The notes under the pieces are model-generated. The model did not search any database and was not told the DNA's origin. It saw nothing but the letters and a program-made list of their open reading frames with translations. This document shows, piece by piece, positions 32,914 to 41,824 of a stretch of DNA of 64,000 bases (position 1 is its first letter; every line of letters begins with the position of its first letter). The stretch lies in assembly GCA_035604615.1 (NCBI GenBank), contig DATNID010000033.1:121127-185126 (forward strand), read 5' to 3'. The DNA is from DATJLY01 sp035604615. GTDB taxonomy: Bacteria; Pseudomonadota; Alphaproteobacteria; ATCC43930; CGMCC-115725. The translations under genes and the position numbers were made by a program.

Positions 32914-35199
32914 ATGCCCGACAGCATCCTGAATTTCGCCGAGCTTCCCGTCTCCCGCCGCGATCTGCTGATCGGCGCCGGCGCCGGCGCGATGGTCGTG
33001 GCCTTTGCCGCGCCGACCGAGGCGCTCGCCGCCGCGATGCGCGACGAGCGCCCGCTGCTCGTGCCGGAGCAGCTCGACAGCTTCATCGCCGTGCGTCAGG
33101 ACGGCAAGGCGGTGGCCTATTTCGGCAAGACCGACAGCGCCCAGGGCGTCGATGTCGCGATCGCCCAGATCGTCGCCGACGAACTCGACATGCAGGCCGA
33201 GCAGGTCGAGGTGGTGATGGGCGACACCGCGCGCACGGTCAACCAGGGCGGCGCCAGCGGCAGCACCGGGCTGGAGCGGGGCGGCGTGACCCTGCGCAAC
33301 GCCGCCGCCGAGGCGCGGCGCCTGCTGGTCGAGATGGCGGCGAAGAAGCTCGGCGTGCCGGCGGACAAGCTCACCGTCGCCGATGGCGTGGTGTCCGCGA
33401 CCGACGATGCGAAGAAGCGCGTCAGCTATGGCGAGCTGATCGGCGGGCGCTATTTCCACGCCCAGCTCAAATGGAACGGACAGCTCGGCAACGGACTGGT
33501 CTCGGTCGGCGAAGCGAAGCCCAAATCGGCGGACCAGCTCAAGGTGGTGGGCAAGTCGTTCCCGCGCCGCGACATCGCCGCCAAGGTGTTCGCTCATGCG
33601 ACCTATGTGGTCGACGTGAAGGTGCCGGGCATGGTGCATGGGCGCACCATCCGCCCGCCGGTCGCCGGCGCCGTGCCGGTCGCGGTCGACGCGCACTCGA
33701 TTAACGACATTCCGGGCGCCCGGGTGGTGCACAAGCAGGGCTTCCTCGGCGTCGTCGCCGACAAGGAGTGGAACGCGATCCGCGCGGCGAAGCAGCTCAA
33801 GGTGACGTGGTCCAAGACCAGCCCGGCCTTCCCGCGCTTCGACGAGCTCTACGACCACATCCGCAAGGCGCCGGTGCGCCACCGTCAGGAGACGCTGAGG
33901 CGCGGCAATGTCGAGTCGGCCCTGCCCGCCGGCACGCGCCTGGTCGAGGCCGAATACGAGTGGCCGTTCCAGTCGCATTCCAGCATGGGCCCCGCCTGCG
34001 CCGTGTGCGAGGTGAGGAACGGCACCGCGACCCTGTGGACCGGCTCGTCCAAGCCGCATTTCGCGCGCGACGGCGTGGCCAAGCTGCTCGGCATTCCGGT
34101 CGACAAGGTGGTGGCGCACTGGGTCCCCGGTCCCGGCGCCTATGGCCGCAACGACGGTGGCGACGCCGCGCTCGACGCCGCGGTGATGGCCCAGGCGGTG
34201 GGCCGCCCGGTGCGGCTCCAATACATGCGCAACGAGGGGCATGGCTGGGACCCAAAGGGACCGGCCTCGGTCCACTGGGGCCGCGCCGGCCTCGACCCGG
34301 CCGGGAACGTCATCGCCTATCGCTTTGAGAGCAAAGGCTTCTCGCGTATCGATATCGACACCAACGAGAGCGATCCGCGCTACAGCCTGGCGGGCCAGAA
34401 TCTGGGCCTCGAGCTGGTCTCGCTGGACGGTTTCGGTGCGCCGGGCGAGTCTTACGGCTTCGCCAACAAGCTGGTGGCGTGGGAAACCGTCGCGCCGCTG
34501 CTCGACCGCGCCTCGCCGCTGCGCTCGGCCCATCTGCGCGACCCGGTCGGCCCGCAGATCCATTTCGCCAGCGAGTCGTTCATCGACGAGGTGGCTCACG
34601 CCGCCGGCAGCGACCCGGTCGCGTTCCGCCTCAAGAATCTGACCGAGCCGCGCGACATCGCGGTGGTGAAGGCGGCGGCGGAAAAGGCCAATTGGCAGCC
34701 GCGCGTGTCGGGCCCGCACGGCAAGGCGAGCGACGGCGTGGCCTCGGGACGCGGCTTCGCCTATTGCCAGCGCGGCCGCACCGTGGTCGCGGTGGTGGCC
34801 GATGTCGAGGTCGATCTCAAGACCGGCAAGGTGGCGCCCAAGCATTTCGTGGTGGCGCACGATTGCGGCCTGATCGTCAATCCCGGCGCGTTGCAGCTCT
34901 GCATCGAGGGCAACGTCGTGCACGGCGCCAGCCGCGCGCTGTGGGAGGAGACCAAGTTCGATCCCGAGACGGTCACCAGCATCGATTGGATGACCTATCC
35001 GATCCTGGACATCACCGAGGCGCCGGAATCGGTCGAGATCGTGCTGATCAACCGGCCGGAGCTGCCGCCGCTCGGCGCCGGCGAGCCCTCGACCCGTCCG
35101 GTGGCCGCGGCCATCGCCAACGCCGTCTTCGACGCCACGGGACAGCGCGTCCGCCGCGCGCCGCTGACGCCGGAGCGGGTGCGGAACGGGCAGGCATGA
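32914..35199 (+). CDS. iorB: Molybdopterin-binding large subunit (IorB-like, Tat-exported)
   Basis: A 761-residue molybdenum hydroxylase large subunit, with the usual IorB length. VSRRDLLIGAGAGAMVVAFA near residue 12 is a twin-arginine-type signal, so the IorAB pair may act in the periplasm. GGASGSTGLERGG, GPGAYGRNDGGDAALDA and the C-terminal PPLGAGEPSTRPVAAAIANA with the catalytic Glu are family hallmarks. The ATG follows GAGGGAGGCAAGC. Members hydroxylate N-heterocycles or oxidise aldehydes. No FAD subunit gene is present, which is normal for the Ior type. Confidence 0.88.
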   Translation: MPDSILNFAELPVSRRDLLIGAGAGAMVVAFAAPTEALAAAMRDERPLLVPEQLDSFIAVRQDGKAVAYFGKTDSAQGVDVAIAQIVADELDMQAEQVEVVMGDTARTVNQGGASGSTGLERGGVTLRNAAAEARRLLVEMAAKKLGVPADKLTVADGVVSATDDAKKRVSYGELIGGRYFHAQLKWNGQLGNGLVSVGEAKPKSADQLKVVGKSFPRRDIAAKVFAHATYVVDVKVPGMVHGRTIRPPVAGAVPVAVDAHSINDIPGARVVHKQGFLGVVADKEWNAIRAAKQLKVTWSKTSPAFPRFDELYDHIRKAPVRHRQETLRRGNVESALPAGTRLVEAEYEWPFQSHSSMGPACAVCEVRNGTATLWTGSSKPHFARDGVAKLLGIPVDKVVAHWVPGPGAYGRNDGGDAALDAAVMAQAVGRPVRLQYMRNEGHGWDPKGPASVHWGRAGLDPAGNVIAYRFESKGFSRIDIDTNESDPRYSLAGQNLGLELVSLDGFGAPGESYGFANKLVAWETVAPLLDRASPLRSAHLRDPVGPQIHFASESFIDEVAHAAGSDPVAFRLKNLTEPRDIAVVKAAAEKANWQPRVSGPHGKASDGVASGRGFAYCQRGRTVVAVVADVEVDLKTGKVAPKHFVVAHDCGLIVNPGALQLCIEGNVVHGASRALWEETKFDPETVTSIDWMTYPILDITEAPESVEIVLINRPELPPLGAGEPSTRPVAAAIANAVFDATGQRVRRAPLTPERVRNGQA

Positions 35200-35218
35200 G
35201 GAGACTGCATGCCCATCC

Positions 35219-35328
35219 TGCGTCCTTCGACTTCGCTTCGCTCCGCTCAGGATAAGGTGGTATTTTCAATAGGATAAAGTTCTTTCCTCATCATGGGCGT
35301 AGCGCGCAGCGCGCAGTCGAAGGACGCA
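35219..35328. repeat. Intergenic palindromic repeat
   Basis: TGCGTCCTTCGACT (35219-35232) is repeated perfectly inverted at 35315-35328, framing about 82 bases that include GCTTCGCTCCGCTCAGG and GCGTAGCGCGCAGCGCGC. This resembles the dispersed palindromic elements common between genes in alphaproteobacteria. The middle holds a conspicuous A+T-rich patch (TATTTTCAATAGGATAAAG). It lies between iorB and marR and could act as a terminator or mRNA-stability element. Confidence 0.7.
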
Positions 35329-35348
35329 CGAAATTCGCGTCTGCATGC

Positions 35349-35376
35349 TTGCTTATTTTAAGTAGGCTTATTATAT
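35349..35376 (+). promoter_or_regulatory. Candidate promoter/operator of the marR-emrAB operon
   Basis: TTGCTT (35349-35354) and TTATAT (35371-35376) are spaced 16 bases apart. Between them lies the inverted repeat TAAG-TAGG-CTTA (35359-35370), and GCTTATT occurs twice as a direct repeat (35351 and 35366). This is where a MarR protein would bind to repress its own operon. The start point would fall one to three bases ahead of the ATG at 35385, with no ribosome site, suggesting a leaderless or nearly leaderless message. Confidence 0.5.
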
Positions 35377-35384
35377 CCGCGCTC

Positions 35385-35867
35385 ATGATCACGACCTACG
35401 ATTTCGAGCGCAGCTTCGGCTATGTCCTGTTTGAGACCGCGCGGCTGATGAGCAAGCGCTTCGACCAGCGCGCCCGCCGCCTCGGCCTCACCCGCGCGCA
35501 ATGCCAGGTGCTGGTTCTGCTGGTGAAGCACGAGGGGATCAACCAGGCCGGGCTGGCCGAGCTTCTCGAGCTCGAGCCGATTTCGCTCGCGCGCTGCCTC
35601 GACCGCATGGAGCAGGCGGGCTGGATCGAGCGCCGGGCCGACCCCACCGACCGGCGCGCGCGGCTCCTCTACATGAGCGACAAGGCCAAGCCCGTATTCG
35701 ACGGCATCCTCGAGCTTGGCTACGAGACCCGCATGGAAGCGCTCTCCGGCCTCACGCCGCGCGAATCCGAGCATCTGTTGGATCTGTTGCAACGGGTGCG
35801 CGGCAATCTCGCCGAAAAGGGCGCCGCGATCCTGGAGCGCACGCCTCTCGTCGAAGGAGCGAAGTGA
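35385..35867 (+). CDS. MarR-family transcriptional regulator
   Basis: A 160-residue winged-helix regulator. The recognition region QAGLAELLELEPISLARCLD, near residue 60, is followed by the wing IERRADPTDRRARLLYMS with the conserved DxRR. N- and C-terminal helices would form the dimer. It is immediately upstream of and coupled to an EmrAB-type pump (TGATG overlap), so it most likely represses that operon until a phenolic or drug ligand binds. I chose the ATG at 35385; a TTG at 35349 is the only earlier in-frame start and sits inside the promoter. Confidence 0.92.
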   Translation: MITTYDFERSFGYVLFETARLMSKRFDQRARRLGLTRAQCQVLVLLVKHEGINQAGLAELLELEPISLARCLDRMEQAGWIERRADPTDRRARLLYMSDKAKPVFDGILELGYETRMEALSGLTPRESEHLLDLLQRVRGNLAEKGAAILERTPLVEGAK

Positions 35868-36967
35868 TGGCCGTCGCCTCCGACAGCCGCGCCGGATTGC
35901 AGCAGCGCCTGCGCCGAGGCTGGCTGCGCCGCGTGCTGATGTACTCGGTGCCGGCGCTGTTGCTGGCGGGCGCGGGCTATTGGTACCTCCTCGGCGGGCG
36001 CTATGCCGAGACCGACGACGCCTATGTCCAGGCCGACACGGTGTCGATCAGCGCCGACGTTGCCGGGCGCGTGGTCGCGGTCGAGGTCGCCGACAACCAG
36101 CCGGTCAATGTGGGCCAGGTCCTGTTCCGGCTCGACGACAACAACTATCGCATCGCGCTCGACCATGCCCAGGCGATGCTGGCGAGCGCCCGGCTTCAGA
36201 TCGACGGGCTGCGCGCCTCCTATCGCCAGAAGCTCGCCGAGCAGAAGCAGGCGCAAGACACCCAGGCCTATCAGCAGCGCGAGTACGACCGCCAGCAGCA
36301 GCTCTTCGCCGAGCACGTCACCTCGCAGGCGAACCTCGACGCCGCGCGCCACGCGCTCGACACCGCGCGCCAGCAGGTCGCCTCGACCGAGCAGCAGATC
36401 GCCAACACGCTGGCCGCATTGGGCGGCAACCCCGACATCGCCACCGCCGACCATCCGCTGGTGCGCCAGGCCCAGGCGCAGGTCGACCAAGCCAAGCTCG
36501 ATCTCTCCCACACCGTGGTCGCGGCACCGCTCGCCGGCACCGTCACCAATGTCGACAAGCTGCCGATCGGCGAATATCTGAACGCGGCGACCCCGGCCTT
36601 CGCCCTCGTCGCCAACAAGGCGTGGATCGAGGCCGACTTCAAGGAGACCGACCTCACCCACATGCGCCCGGGGCAGAAGGCGACGGTCGATGTCGACACC
36701 TATCCCGACCACACTTTCACCGCCACCGTCCAGAGCATCGGCGCCGGCACCGGCTCGCAATTCTCGGTGCTGCCGTCGCAGAACGCGAGCGGTAACTGGG
36801 TCAAGGTGGTGCAGCGCATCCCGGTGCGGCTCACGATCGAGGACCCGGATCCCGACCGCCCGCTGCGCGCCGGCATGAGCGTCGACGTGTCGGTCGATAC
36901 CCTCTATCGCAGCCCGCTGCTGGTGAAGATCGAGAGCGTATTCGGCCGGTCCGACGCCAGGCGATGA
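35867..36967 (+). CDS. emrA: HlyD-family periplasmic adaptor (EmrA-like)
   Basis: A 366-residue membrane-fusion protein. A single N-terminal membrane anchor (MYSVPALLLAGAGYWYLL) is followed by the split lipoyl/barrel-sandwich domain (YVQADTVSISADVAGRVVAV and HTVVAAPLAGTVTNVDKLP). Between them is a Gln/Ala-rich coiled-coil hairpin at residues 90-185. It links the inner-membrane pump to an outer-membrane channel, whose gene is not here. It overlaps marR by one base and emrB by four. Confidence 0.92.
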   Translation: MAVASDSRAGLQQRLRRGWLRRVLMYSVPALLLAGAGYWYLLGGRYAETDDAYVQADTVSISADVAGRVVAVEVADNQPVNVGQVLFRLDDNNYRIALDHAQAMLASARLQIDGLRASYRQKLAEQKQAQDTQAYQQREYDRQQQLFAEHVTSQANLDAARHALDTARQQVASTEQQIANTLAALGGNPDIATADHPLVRQAQAQVDQAKLDLSHTVVAAPLAGTVTNVDKLPIGEYLNAATPAFALVANKAWIEADFKETDLTHMRPGQKATVDVDTYPDHTFTATVQSIGAGTGSQFSVLPSQNASGNWVKVVQRIPVRLTIEDPDPDRPLRAGMSVDVSVDTLYRSPLLVKIESVFGRSDARR

Positions 36968-38505
36968 GCGCGGCCATGGCTGAACGCACCGGCCGCGCCG
37001 CGCCGGTCGGCCTGGTCACCGTCGTCGTCATGTTGGCGACGATCATGCAGGCGCTCGACACCTCGATCGCCAACGTGGCGCTGCCGCACATGCAAGGCAG
37101 CCTGTCGGCGACCCAGGACCAGATCGCCTGGGTGTTGACCTCCTATATCGTCGCCGCCGCGGTGGCGACGCCGCTGACCGGCTGGCTCGCTGGCCGCTAC
37201 GGCAGGAAGCGGCTCTTCCTCGTCGCCATCATCGGCTTCACGCTCGCGTCGCTGTTGTGCGGATCGGCGCAGAGCTTGTTGGAGATCGTGCTCTACCGCC
37301 TGCTGCAGGGCGTGTTCGGCGCCGCGCTCATCCCGGTGTCGCAGGCGATCCTGCTCGACGTCTATCCGCGCGAGCGCTACGGCCAGGCGATGGCGATCTG
37401 GGGCGCGGGCGTGGTGGTGGCGCCGATCCTGGGGCCGACCTTGGGCGGCTGGCTCACCGACCACTACACCTGGCGCTGGGTGTTCTTCATCAACTTGCCG
37501 ATCGGCGCGCTCACCCTCGCGGGCGCGTGGGCGTTCGTCGCCGAAACCGCGCTCGACCGCGACCGGCCGTTCGACTTCTTCGGCTTCGCTATGCTGAGTC
37601 TCGGCATCGGCGGGTTGCAGCTCCTGCTCGACCACGGCGAGACCAACGACTGGTTCGGCTCGACCGAGACCTGGGTCGAGCTGGGAATGGCCATCACCGG
37701 CTTCTGGGTCTTCATCGTTCACGCGGCCACGGCCGAGCATCCGTTCGTCAGCCTCGCGCTCTTCAAGGACCGGAACTTCGTCGCCGGCTGCGTGCTCATG
37801 TTCCTGATCGGCATCCTGCTCTACGGCACCTTGGCGCTGCTCCCGCCGCTGCTGCAGAACCTGATGAACTATCCGGTGGTGACCACCGGCATGGTGCTGG
37901 CGCCGCGCGGCATGGGCACGCTGGTGGCGATGGCGGTGGTGGGGCGGGTCAGCGGCAAGGTCGACGCGCGCCTCATCCTGCTGGTGGGCTTCGCCGTGAC
38001 CTCCTATTCGCTGTGGCGCATGACCGGCTATTCGCTCGACATGAACATGTGGCCGGTGATTTCGATCACGGTGCTCCAGGGTCTCGGCCTCGGCCTCGTC
38101 TGGGTGCCGCTGAGCACGATCTCCTTCGCGACATTGCCGGCGCATCTTAGGACCGAGGCCTCGGCCTTCAGCTCGCTGGTGCGCAACATCGGCGGCAGCA
38201 TCGGCATCGCCATCGGCGAGACCGTGCTGGTGCGCAGCATCCAGACCAATCACGCCTGGATCGCCGAGCACGCCAATCCCTACAACGAGATGCTGAACAT
38301 GCCCGGCGCGCATCACGTGTGGAATTTGAACACCCAAGCGGGCCTCGCCGCGCTCAACGGCGAGATCACGCGTCAGGCCTCGATGATCGCCTATATCGAC
38401 GTGTTCAAGCTGCTGATGGTGATCACCCTGGCGCTCATACCGCTGCTGCTCATTCTGAGCGACACGCGCGGCGCCAAGGTCGAAGGCGGCGCAGCGCTCG
38501 ACTAG
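36964..38505 (+). CDS. emrB: DHA2-family drug:proton antiporter (EmrB-like)
   Basis: A 513-residue major facilitator with about 14 membrane segments. The DHA2 motifs ALDTSIANVALPHMQGSLSA near residue 31 and LTGWLAGRYGRKRLF near residue 74 are present, and the motif C antiporter signature is GAGVVVAPILGPTLGGWLTD. Together with EmrA it should expel lipophilic or phenolic compounds. The operon sits next to IorAB and other aromatic-processing genes. It ends seven bases before a convergent gene. Confidence 0.93.
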   Translation: MSAAMAERTGRAAPVGLVTVVVMLATIMQALDTSIANVALPHMQGSLSATQDQIAWVLTSYIVAAAVATPLTGWLAGRYGRKRLFLVAIIGFTLASLLCGSAQSLLEIVLYRLLQGVFGAALIPVSQAILLDVYPRERYGQAMAIWGAGVVVAPILGPTLGGWLTDHYTWRWVFFINLPIGALTLAGAWAFVAETALDRDRPFDFFGFAMLSLGIGGLQLLLDHGETNDWFGSTETWVELGMAITGFWVFIVHAATAEHPFVSLALFKDRNFVAGCVLMFLIGILLYGTLALLPPLLQNLMNYPVVTTGMVLAPRGMGTLVAMAVVGRVSGKVDARLILLVGFAVTSYSLWRMTGYSLDMNMWPVISITVLQGLGLGLVWVPLSTISFATLPAHLRTEASAFSSLVRNIGGSIGIAIGETVLVRSIQTNHAWIAEHANPYNEMLNMPGAHHVWNLNTQAGLAALNGEITRQASMIAYIDVFKLLMVITLALIPLLLILSDTRGAKVEGGAALD

Positions 38506-38512
38506 GTGACGC

Positions 38513-38962
38513 TCACGCGGCGATAAGCGCCTCGCGGAACTCGCGCGGATCGAAATCGGCGGCGCCGTCGTCGCCGTGGCGCGTGACGTAGAGATCGAGG
38601 CGAGAGGCCGCCACCAGCGCGTTGTCGGTGAGCGTGCCGGCCGCCTCCTCGGGATCGAGCGCGATGCGGGCAAGCGACGGGCTCGCGGCAAGCAGGCGAT
38701 AGAGCGCCGTCACCCGCATGTAGAGAGTCAGCGTCTCCGGCACGCTGGTGCCGAGCTCCTCGGCGAAGAGGCTGAGCACGGCGGCGGTCTCGATCTGCTG
38801 CCCCGCCTCGTCGTCGTCGTCGTCCGCGTCGTCGTCGTCGGCCGGCGTGTCGGCGGCGAGCTGGGCCAGATATTCGCCGAACAGGAAGATCGCCGACGCG
38901 AGCAGATCGGGCTCGACCGCCGGCACCCGCGGCGGGATCGCGAAGGGCGGGGCGGAATTCAT
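38513..38962 (-). CDS. Uncharacterised acidic protein
   Basis: A 149-residue protein I do not recognise. It has a mostly helical, Ala/Leu-rich sequence broken near residue 42 by a strongly acidic run (DDDDADDDDDE) that is probably a flexible linker. The second half, VLSLFAEELGTSVPETLTLY and beyond, looks like a small helical domain, and it ends in REFREALIAA. It has no signal peptide or membrane segment. It is divergent from the acyl-CoA-dehydrogenase-like gene, 98 bases apart. The start is the ATG nearest the first predicted helix; an earlier one is possible. Confidence 0.6.
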   Translation of the reverse strand: MNSAPPFAIPPRVPAVEPDLLASAIFLFGEYLAQLAADTPADDDDADDDDDEAGQQIETAAVLSLFAEELGTSVPETLTLYMRVTALYRLLAASPSLARIALDPEEAAGTLTDNALVAASRLDLYVTRHGDDGAADFDPREFREALIAA

Positions 38963-39060
38963 GGCGCGGAATTTGGCCGCTGTCCTGCCGCCTTGCAACT
39001 GCATTTTCGCGCGCGAGGGTGGCCTTGGCGGTGGCGCGGTTTCGCGATAGCGTGCGCCCG

Positions 39061-40257
39061 ATGAGCCCGCCTCTCGAAAGTCCCGTGCCGGCTGAGGGCG
39101 CAAGCCCGCTCGAGCGCGTGCGCGAACTCGGCCCCCTGATCGCCGCATCCTCCGACGAGATCGAGCGCAACCGGCGCCTGCCGCCCGCCCTCGTCGCGGC
39201 GATGAAGGAGGCGGACCTCTTCCGCCTGCTGCTGCCGCGCGAGTATGGCGGCGCCGAGCTCGACCCGCCGGGTTTCGTGCGCGTCATCGAGGCGATCGCC
39301 AAGCTCGACGCCAGCACCGCCTGGATCCTGTGCCAGACCGCGGTCGCCGCCACCATCGCGGCGCGGCTGCCGCCTCATGCCGCGCGCGAGATGTGGCGCG
39401 ACCCGCATACGATTCTCGCCTGGGGACCCTCCACGGATTCGCGCGCGGTGGCGGTCGAAGGGGGATATCGCGTCACCGGCACCTTCGCCTTCGCCAGCGG
39501 CTGCTGGTACGCGACCTGGTTCGGCGGCGACTGCGCGGTCTACGAGCCGGACGGAACCCCGCGCCGCACCGAAGGCGGCAAGCCGGTGACGCGCCGCGTG
39601 CTGTTTCCCGCCGAGCGCGCGGCGATGCGCGACATCTGGAACGTGATCGGCCTGCGCGGCACCGGCAGCGACGGGTATATCGTCAAGGATCTGTTCGTGC
39701 CCGAGGATTTCTCGGTCGCGCGCATCGACGACCCGGCCGAGCGTCGCAACATGAACCGGCTCTATGCCTTCTCGGCCTACAACCTCTTCGCCACCGGCTT
39801 TGCCGCGCTCGCGCTGGGGGTGGCGCGCTCGCTGCTCGATAGCTTCGTCGATCTTGCCAAGGCCAAGACGCCGCGCGGCTTCAAGACCACGCTGCGCGAC
39901 GATGGCGCGAGCCAGATGGAGGTGGGCTTCGCCGAGGCGCGGCTCCGGGCCGCGCGCATGTATCTCATGGGCACGGTCGGCGAGGCCTGGGACGAGGCGC
40001 AGCGCGTCAACGAGGTGTCGCTCGACACCCGCATGGCGATCCGGCTGGCCGCGACCTACGCCATCCGCCAAGCGAAGGACGTGGCCGAGACCGCGTTCGA
40101 CGCCGCCGGCACCACCGCGGTCTTCGCGTCGAGCCCGTTCGAGCGGCGCATGCGCGACCTCCACGCCGTCGCGCTGCAGCTCCAGGGACGCAAGTCCCAT
40201 TTCCAGACGGTGGGCCAATATCTTCTCGGCCTCGATCCCGAGTTGGGCTGGATCTGA
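39061..40257 (+). CDS. Acyl-CoA-dehydrogenase-fold flavoprotein (possible flavin-dependent monooxygenase)
   Basis: A 398-residue protein with the acyl-CoA dehydrogenase fold. The N-terminal helix region RRLPPALVAAMKEADLFRLL and LPREYGGAEL near residue 60 are typical, as is the middle-domain YRVTGTFAFASGCWYATWFG near residue 138. The C-terminal helical domain lacks an obvious catalytic glutamate. That pattern fits the HsaA/DszC-type monooxygenases, which share this fold and use a separate flavin reductase, better than true dehydrogenases. A small piece of its 3' end recurs at 40893. Confidence 0.8.
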   Translation: MSPPLESPVPAEGASPLERVRELGPLIAASSDEIERNRRLPPALVAAMKEADLFRLLLPREYGGAELDPPGFVRVIEAIAKLDASTAWILCQTAVAATIAARLPPHAAREMWRDPHTILAWGPSTDSRAVAVEGGYRVTGTFAFASGCWYATWFGGDCAVYEPDGTPRRTEGGKPVTRRVLFPAERAAMRDIWNVIGLRGTGSDGYIVKDLFVPEDFSVARIDDPAERRNMNRLYAFSAYNLFATGFAALALGVARSLLDSFVDLAKAKTPRGFKTTLRDDGASQMEVGFAEARLRAARMYLMGTVGEAWDEAQRVNEVSLDTRMAIRLAATYAIRQAKDVAETAFDAAGTTAVFASSPFERRMRDLHAVALQLQGRKSHFQTVGQYLLGLDPELGWI

Positions 40258-40335
40258 CGCGGCTTACGGCCGCCCGGGCGGAATGCTATCGTTCACGCGG
40301 TTAGATCAATAAACCCAATCGGGGAGGGACCATCC

Positions 40336-40839
40336 ATGCGCTACAAAATCGTGCTTTCGGCGGTCTCGTGCGCCGCGCTTTTGATCGCGGCATCGGCTCT
40401 CGCGCAGCAAGCGGCTCCCGCCGCGCCCCAACCGCCTATGCCCTATGGCATGCCGATCTCGCTCGACCCGGCCAAAAAAGCAGCTGCGGCCGCCGAAGCC
40501 GAGACGATGAAGACCGGATTCCCCTCCGCCATCGTCATCGTCGGCCCCAACGGCGAAGTCATCTTCGAAGAGAAGATGGACAACTCCAACAACTCCGCGA
40601 TGACGGTGGCGGAGCAGAAGGCCCGCGGCGCCGTGTTCTACCGCCGCCCCACCAAGTTCTTCCAGGACCGCCTGGCCCAGGCGCCCTACATCATCCAGCT
40701 TGCCGGCATCTCGGTGATCGGCGGCGGCATTCCGCTGGTCGTCAGCGGCCATATCGTCGGCGCCATCGGCGTGAGCGGCGCGCCGACCGCGGACGGCGAC
40801 ATGCAGGCGGCGCAAGCCGGCGCGGACACGCTGAAATAG
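40336..40839 (+). CDS. GlcG/HbpS-family heme-binding-like secreted protein
   Basis: A 167-residue protein with a Sec signal peptide (IVLSAVSCAALLIAASALA) and a Pro/Ala linker. The mature domain shows the DUF336/GlcG/HbpS pattern: PSAIVIVGPNGEVIFEEKMDN, the KARGAVFYRRPTKFFQDRL helix, then IIQLAGISVIGGGIPLVV and IVGAIGVSGAPTADGDMQAA. Some relatives bind heme or sense redox stress; many are unassigned. The ATG follows GGGGAGGGACCATCC. It is likely periplasmic. Confidence 0.85.
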   Translation: MRYKIVLSAVSCAALLIAASALAQQAAPAAPQPPMPYGMPISLDPAKKAAAAAEAETMKTGFPSAIVIVGPNGEVIFEEKMDNSNNSAMTVAEQKARGAVFYRRPTKFFQDRLAQAPYIIQLAGISVIGGGIPLVVSGHIVGAIGVSGAPTADGDMQAAQAGADTLK

Positions 40840-40892
40840 CCCTGATCGCCGACGCGGCGGTCGGCCGATATCGCCTCGTCCGCGGCGCGGAA

Positions 40893-40913
40893 TTGGGCTG
40901 GATTTGACGCGGC
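40893..40913 (+). repeat. Duplicate of the 3' end of the acyl-CoA-dehydrogenase-like gene
   Basis: The 21 bases at 40893-40913 match 40243-40263 with one mismatch. The first copy is the last codons and stop of the flavoprotein gene (ELGWI), plus the bases just after. The second lies in the 168-base gap before the ABC ATPase gene and keeps the same reading frame ending (ELGWI, stop). It may be the remnant of a second, deleted paralogue or of a small duplication. Confidence 0.5.
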
Positions 40914-40928
40914 CTAGCCTCGACTTTT

Positions 40929-40939
40929 GTTGACAACAG
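40929..40939. promoter_or_regulatory. Candidate operator/-35 element ahead of the ABC ATPase
   Basis: TGTTGACAACA (40929-40939) is an 11-base inverted repeat around a central A and contains a perfect TTGACA (40930-40935), about 75 bases ahead of the ATPase start. No convincing -10 follows at 16-18 bases. It could be a GntR-type site, which often contains TTG and CAA half-sites. Weak evidence. Confidence 0.25.
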
Positions 40940-41008
40940 CAGCGTCTGCCGCAACTCTCCGCGCCAAGCGTGCCGTGAGCGCGCGCGAGCGAACGAGGGT
41001 CTTCAGGG

Positions 41009-41797
41009 ATGGCGGATCGGATCACCTTCCGCGACGTGCGACATATATACCGGCCGCCGCGGCGCCGCCCGGTGCTGGCGCTCGACAACGTGACCTTGTC
41101 GGTCCGCGACCGCGAGTTCATGGCGCTGCTCGGCCCCTCGGGCTGCGGCAAGAGCACGTTGCTCTATCTCCTCGGCGGCTTCCTCCCCGTGGAGGCCGGC
41201 GCCATCACGGTCGACGACAAGCCAGTGGCGGGGCCGGGGCCGGACCGCGGCATCGTGTTCCAGAACTTCGCCCTGTTCCCGTGGAAGACGGTGCGACAGA
41301 ATATTCTCTACGGGCTCGAGAAGCTCGGCGTCGCCAAGCCCGAGCGCGAGCGCCGCGCTCAGGACCTCGTCGAGCTTGTTCATCTCACCGGGTTCGAGGA
41401 CAGCTTCCCCTCGCAGCTCTCGGGCGGCATGAAGCAGCGCGTCGCCATCGCCCGGACGCTCGCGGTCGATCCGGCGATCATGCTGATGGACGAGCCGTTC
41501 GGCGCGCTCGACGCGCAGACGCGCGGCCTCATGCACGAAGAATTGCTGGCGATCATGAAGCGCACTCCCAAGACCGTGGTGTTCGTGACCCACGACGTGC
41601 GCGAGGCGGTCTATCTCGCCGACCGCGTCGCGGTGATGACGGCGCGGCCGGGCCGGATCAAGGAGGTGGTCGAGATCGAGCGCCCCGATGGCGCCGGCCC
41701 CGACATCGTCAACACCCCGGCCTTCGCGGAGAAGGTCGATCATCTCTGGCGCCTGGTGCGCGACGAGGCGCTGCTGGCGCAGCAACGGCACGATTAG
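41009..41797 (+). CDS. ABC transporter ATPase of the nitrate/sulfonate/taurine type, orphan
   Basis: A 262-residue ATPase of the SsuB/TauB/NrtD family. Walker A is GPSGCGKST near residue 45, the Q-loop is VFQNFALFPW, the signature is LSGGMKQRVAIART and Walker B is IMLMDEPFGALDAQT. The switch His is in VFVTHDVREAVYLADR. Such ATPases normally sit beside a permease and an NMT1-type binding protein. Here neither adjoins it, so it may serve the binding proteins encoded elsewhere in the window. That link is inferred. Confidence 0.9.
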   Translation: MADRITFRDVRHIYRPPRRRPVLALDNVTLSVRDREFMALLGPSGCGKSTLLYLLGGFLPVEAGAITVDDKPVAGPGPDRGIVFQNFALFPWKTVRQNILYGLEKLGVAKPERERRAQDLVELVHLTGFEDSFPSQLSGGMKQRVAIARTLAVDPAIMLMDEPFGALDAQTRGLMHEELLAIMKRTPKTVVFVTHDVREAVYLADRVAVMTARPGRIKEVVEIERPDGAGPDIVNTPAFAEKVDHLWRLVRDEALLAQQRHD

Positions 41798-41824
41798 CGA
41801 TAGACGAGCGAGAAGGAGGAAGCG

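Noticed and set aside
38800..38850. A simple-sequence tract of repeated GTC/GAC units, considered as a microsatellite.
   Set aside because: It is explained by the acidic Asp run of the minus-strand protein at 38513-38962.
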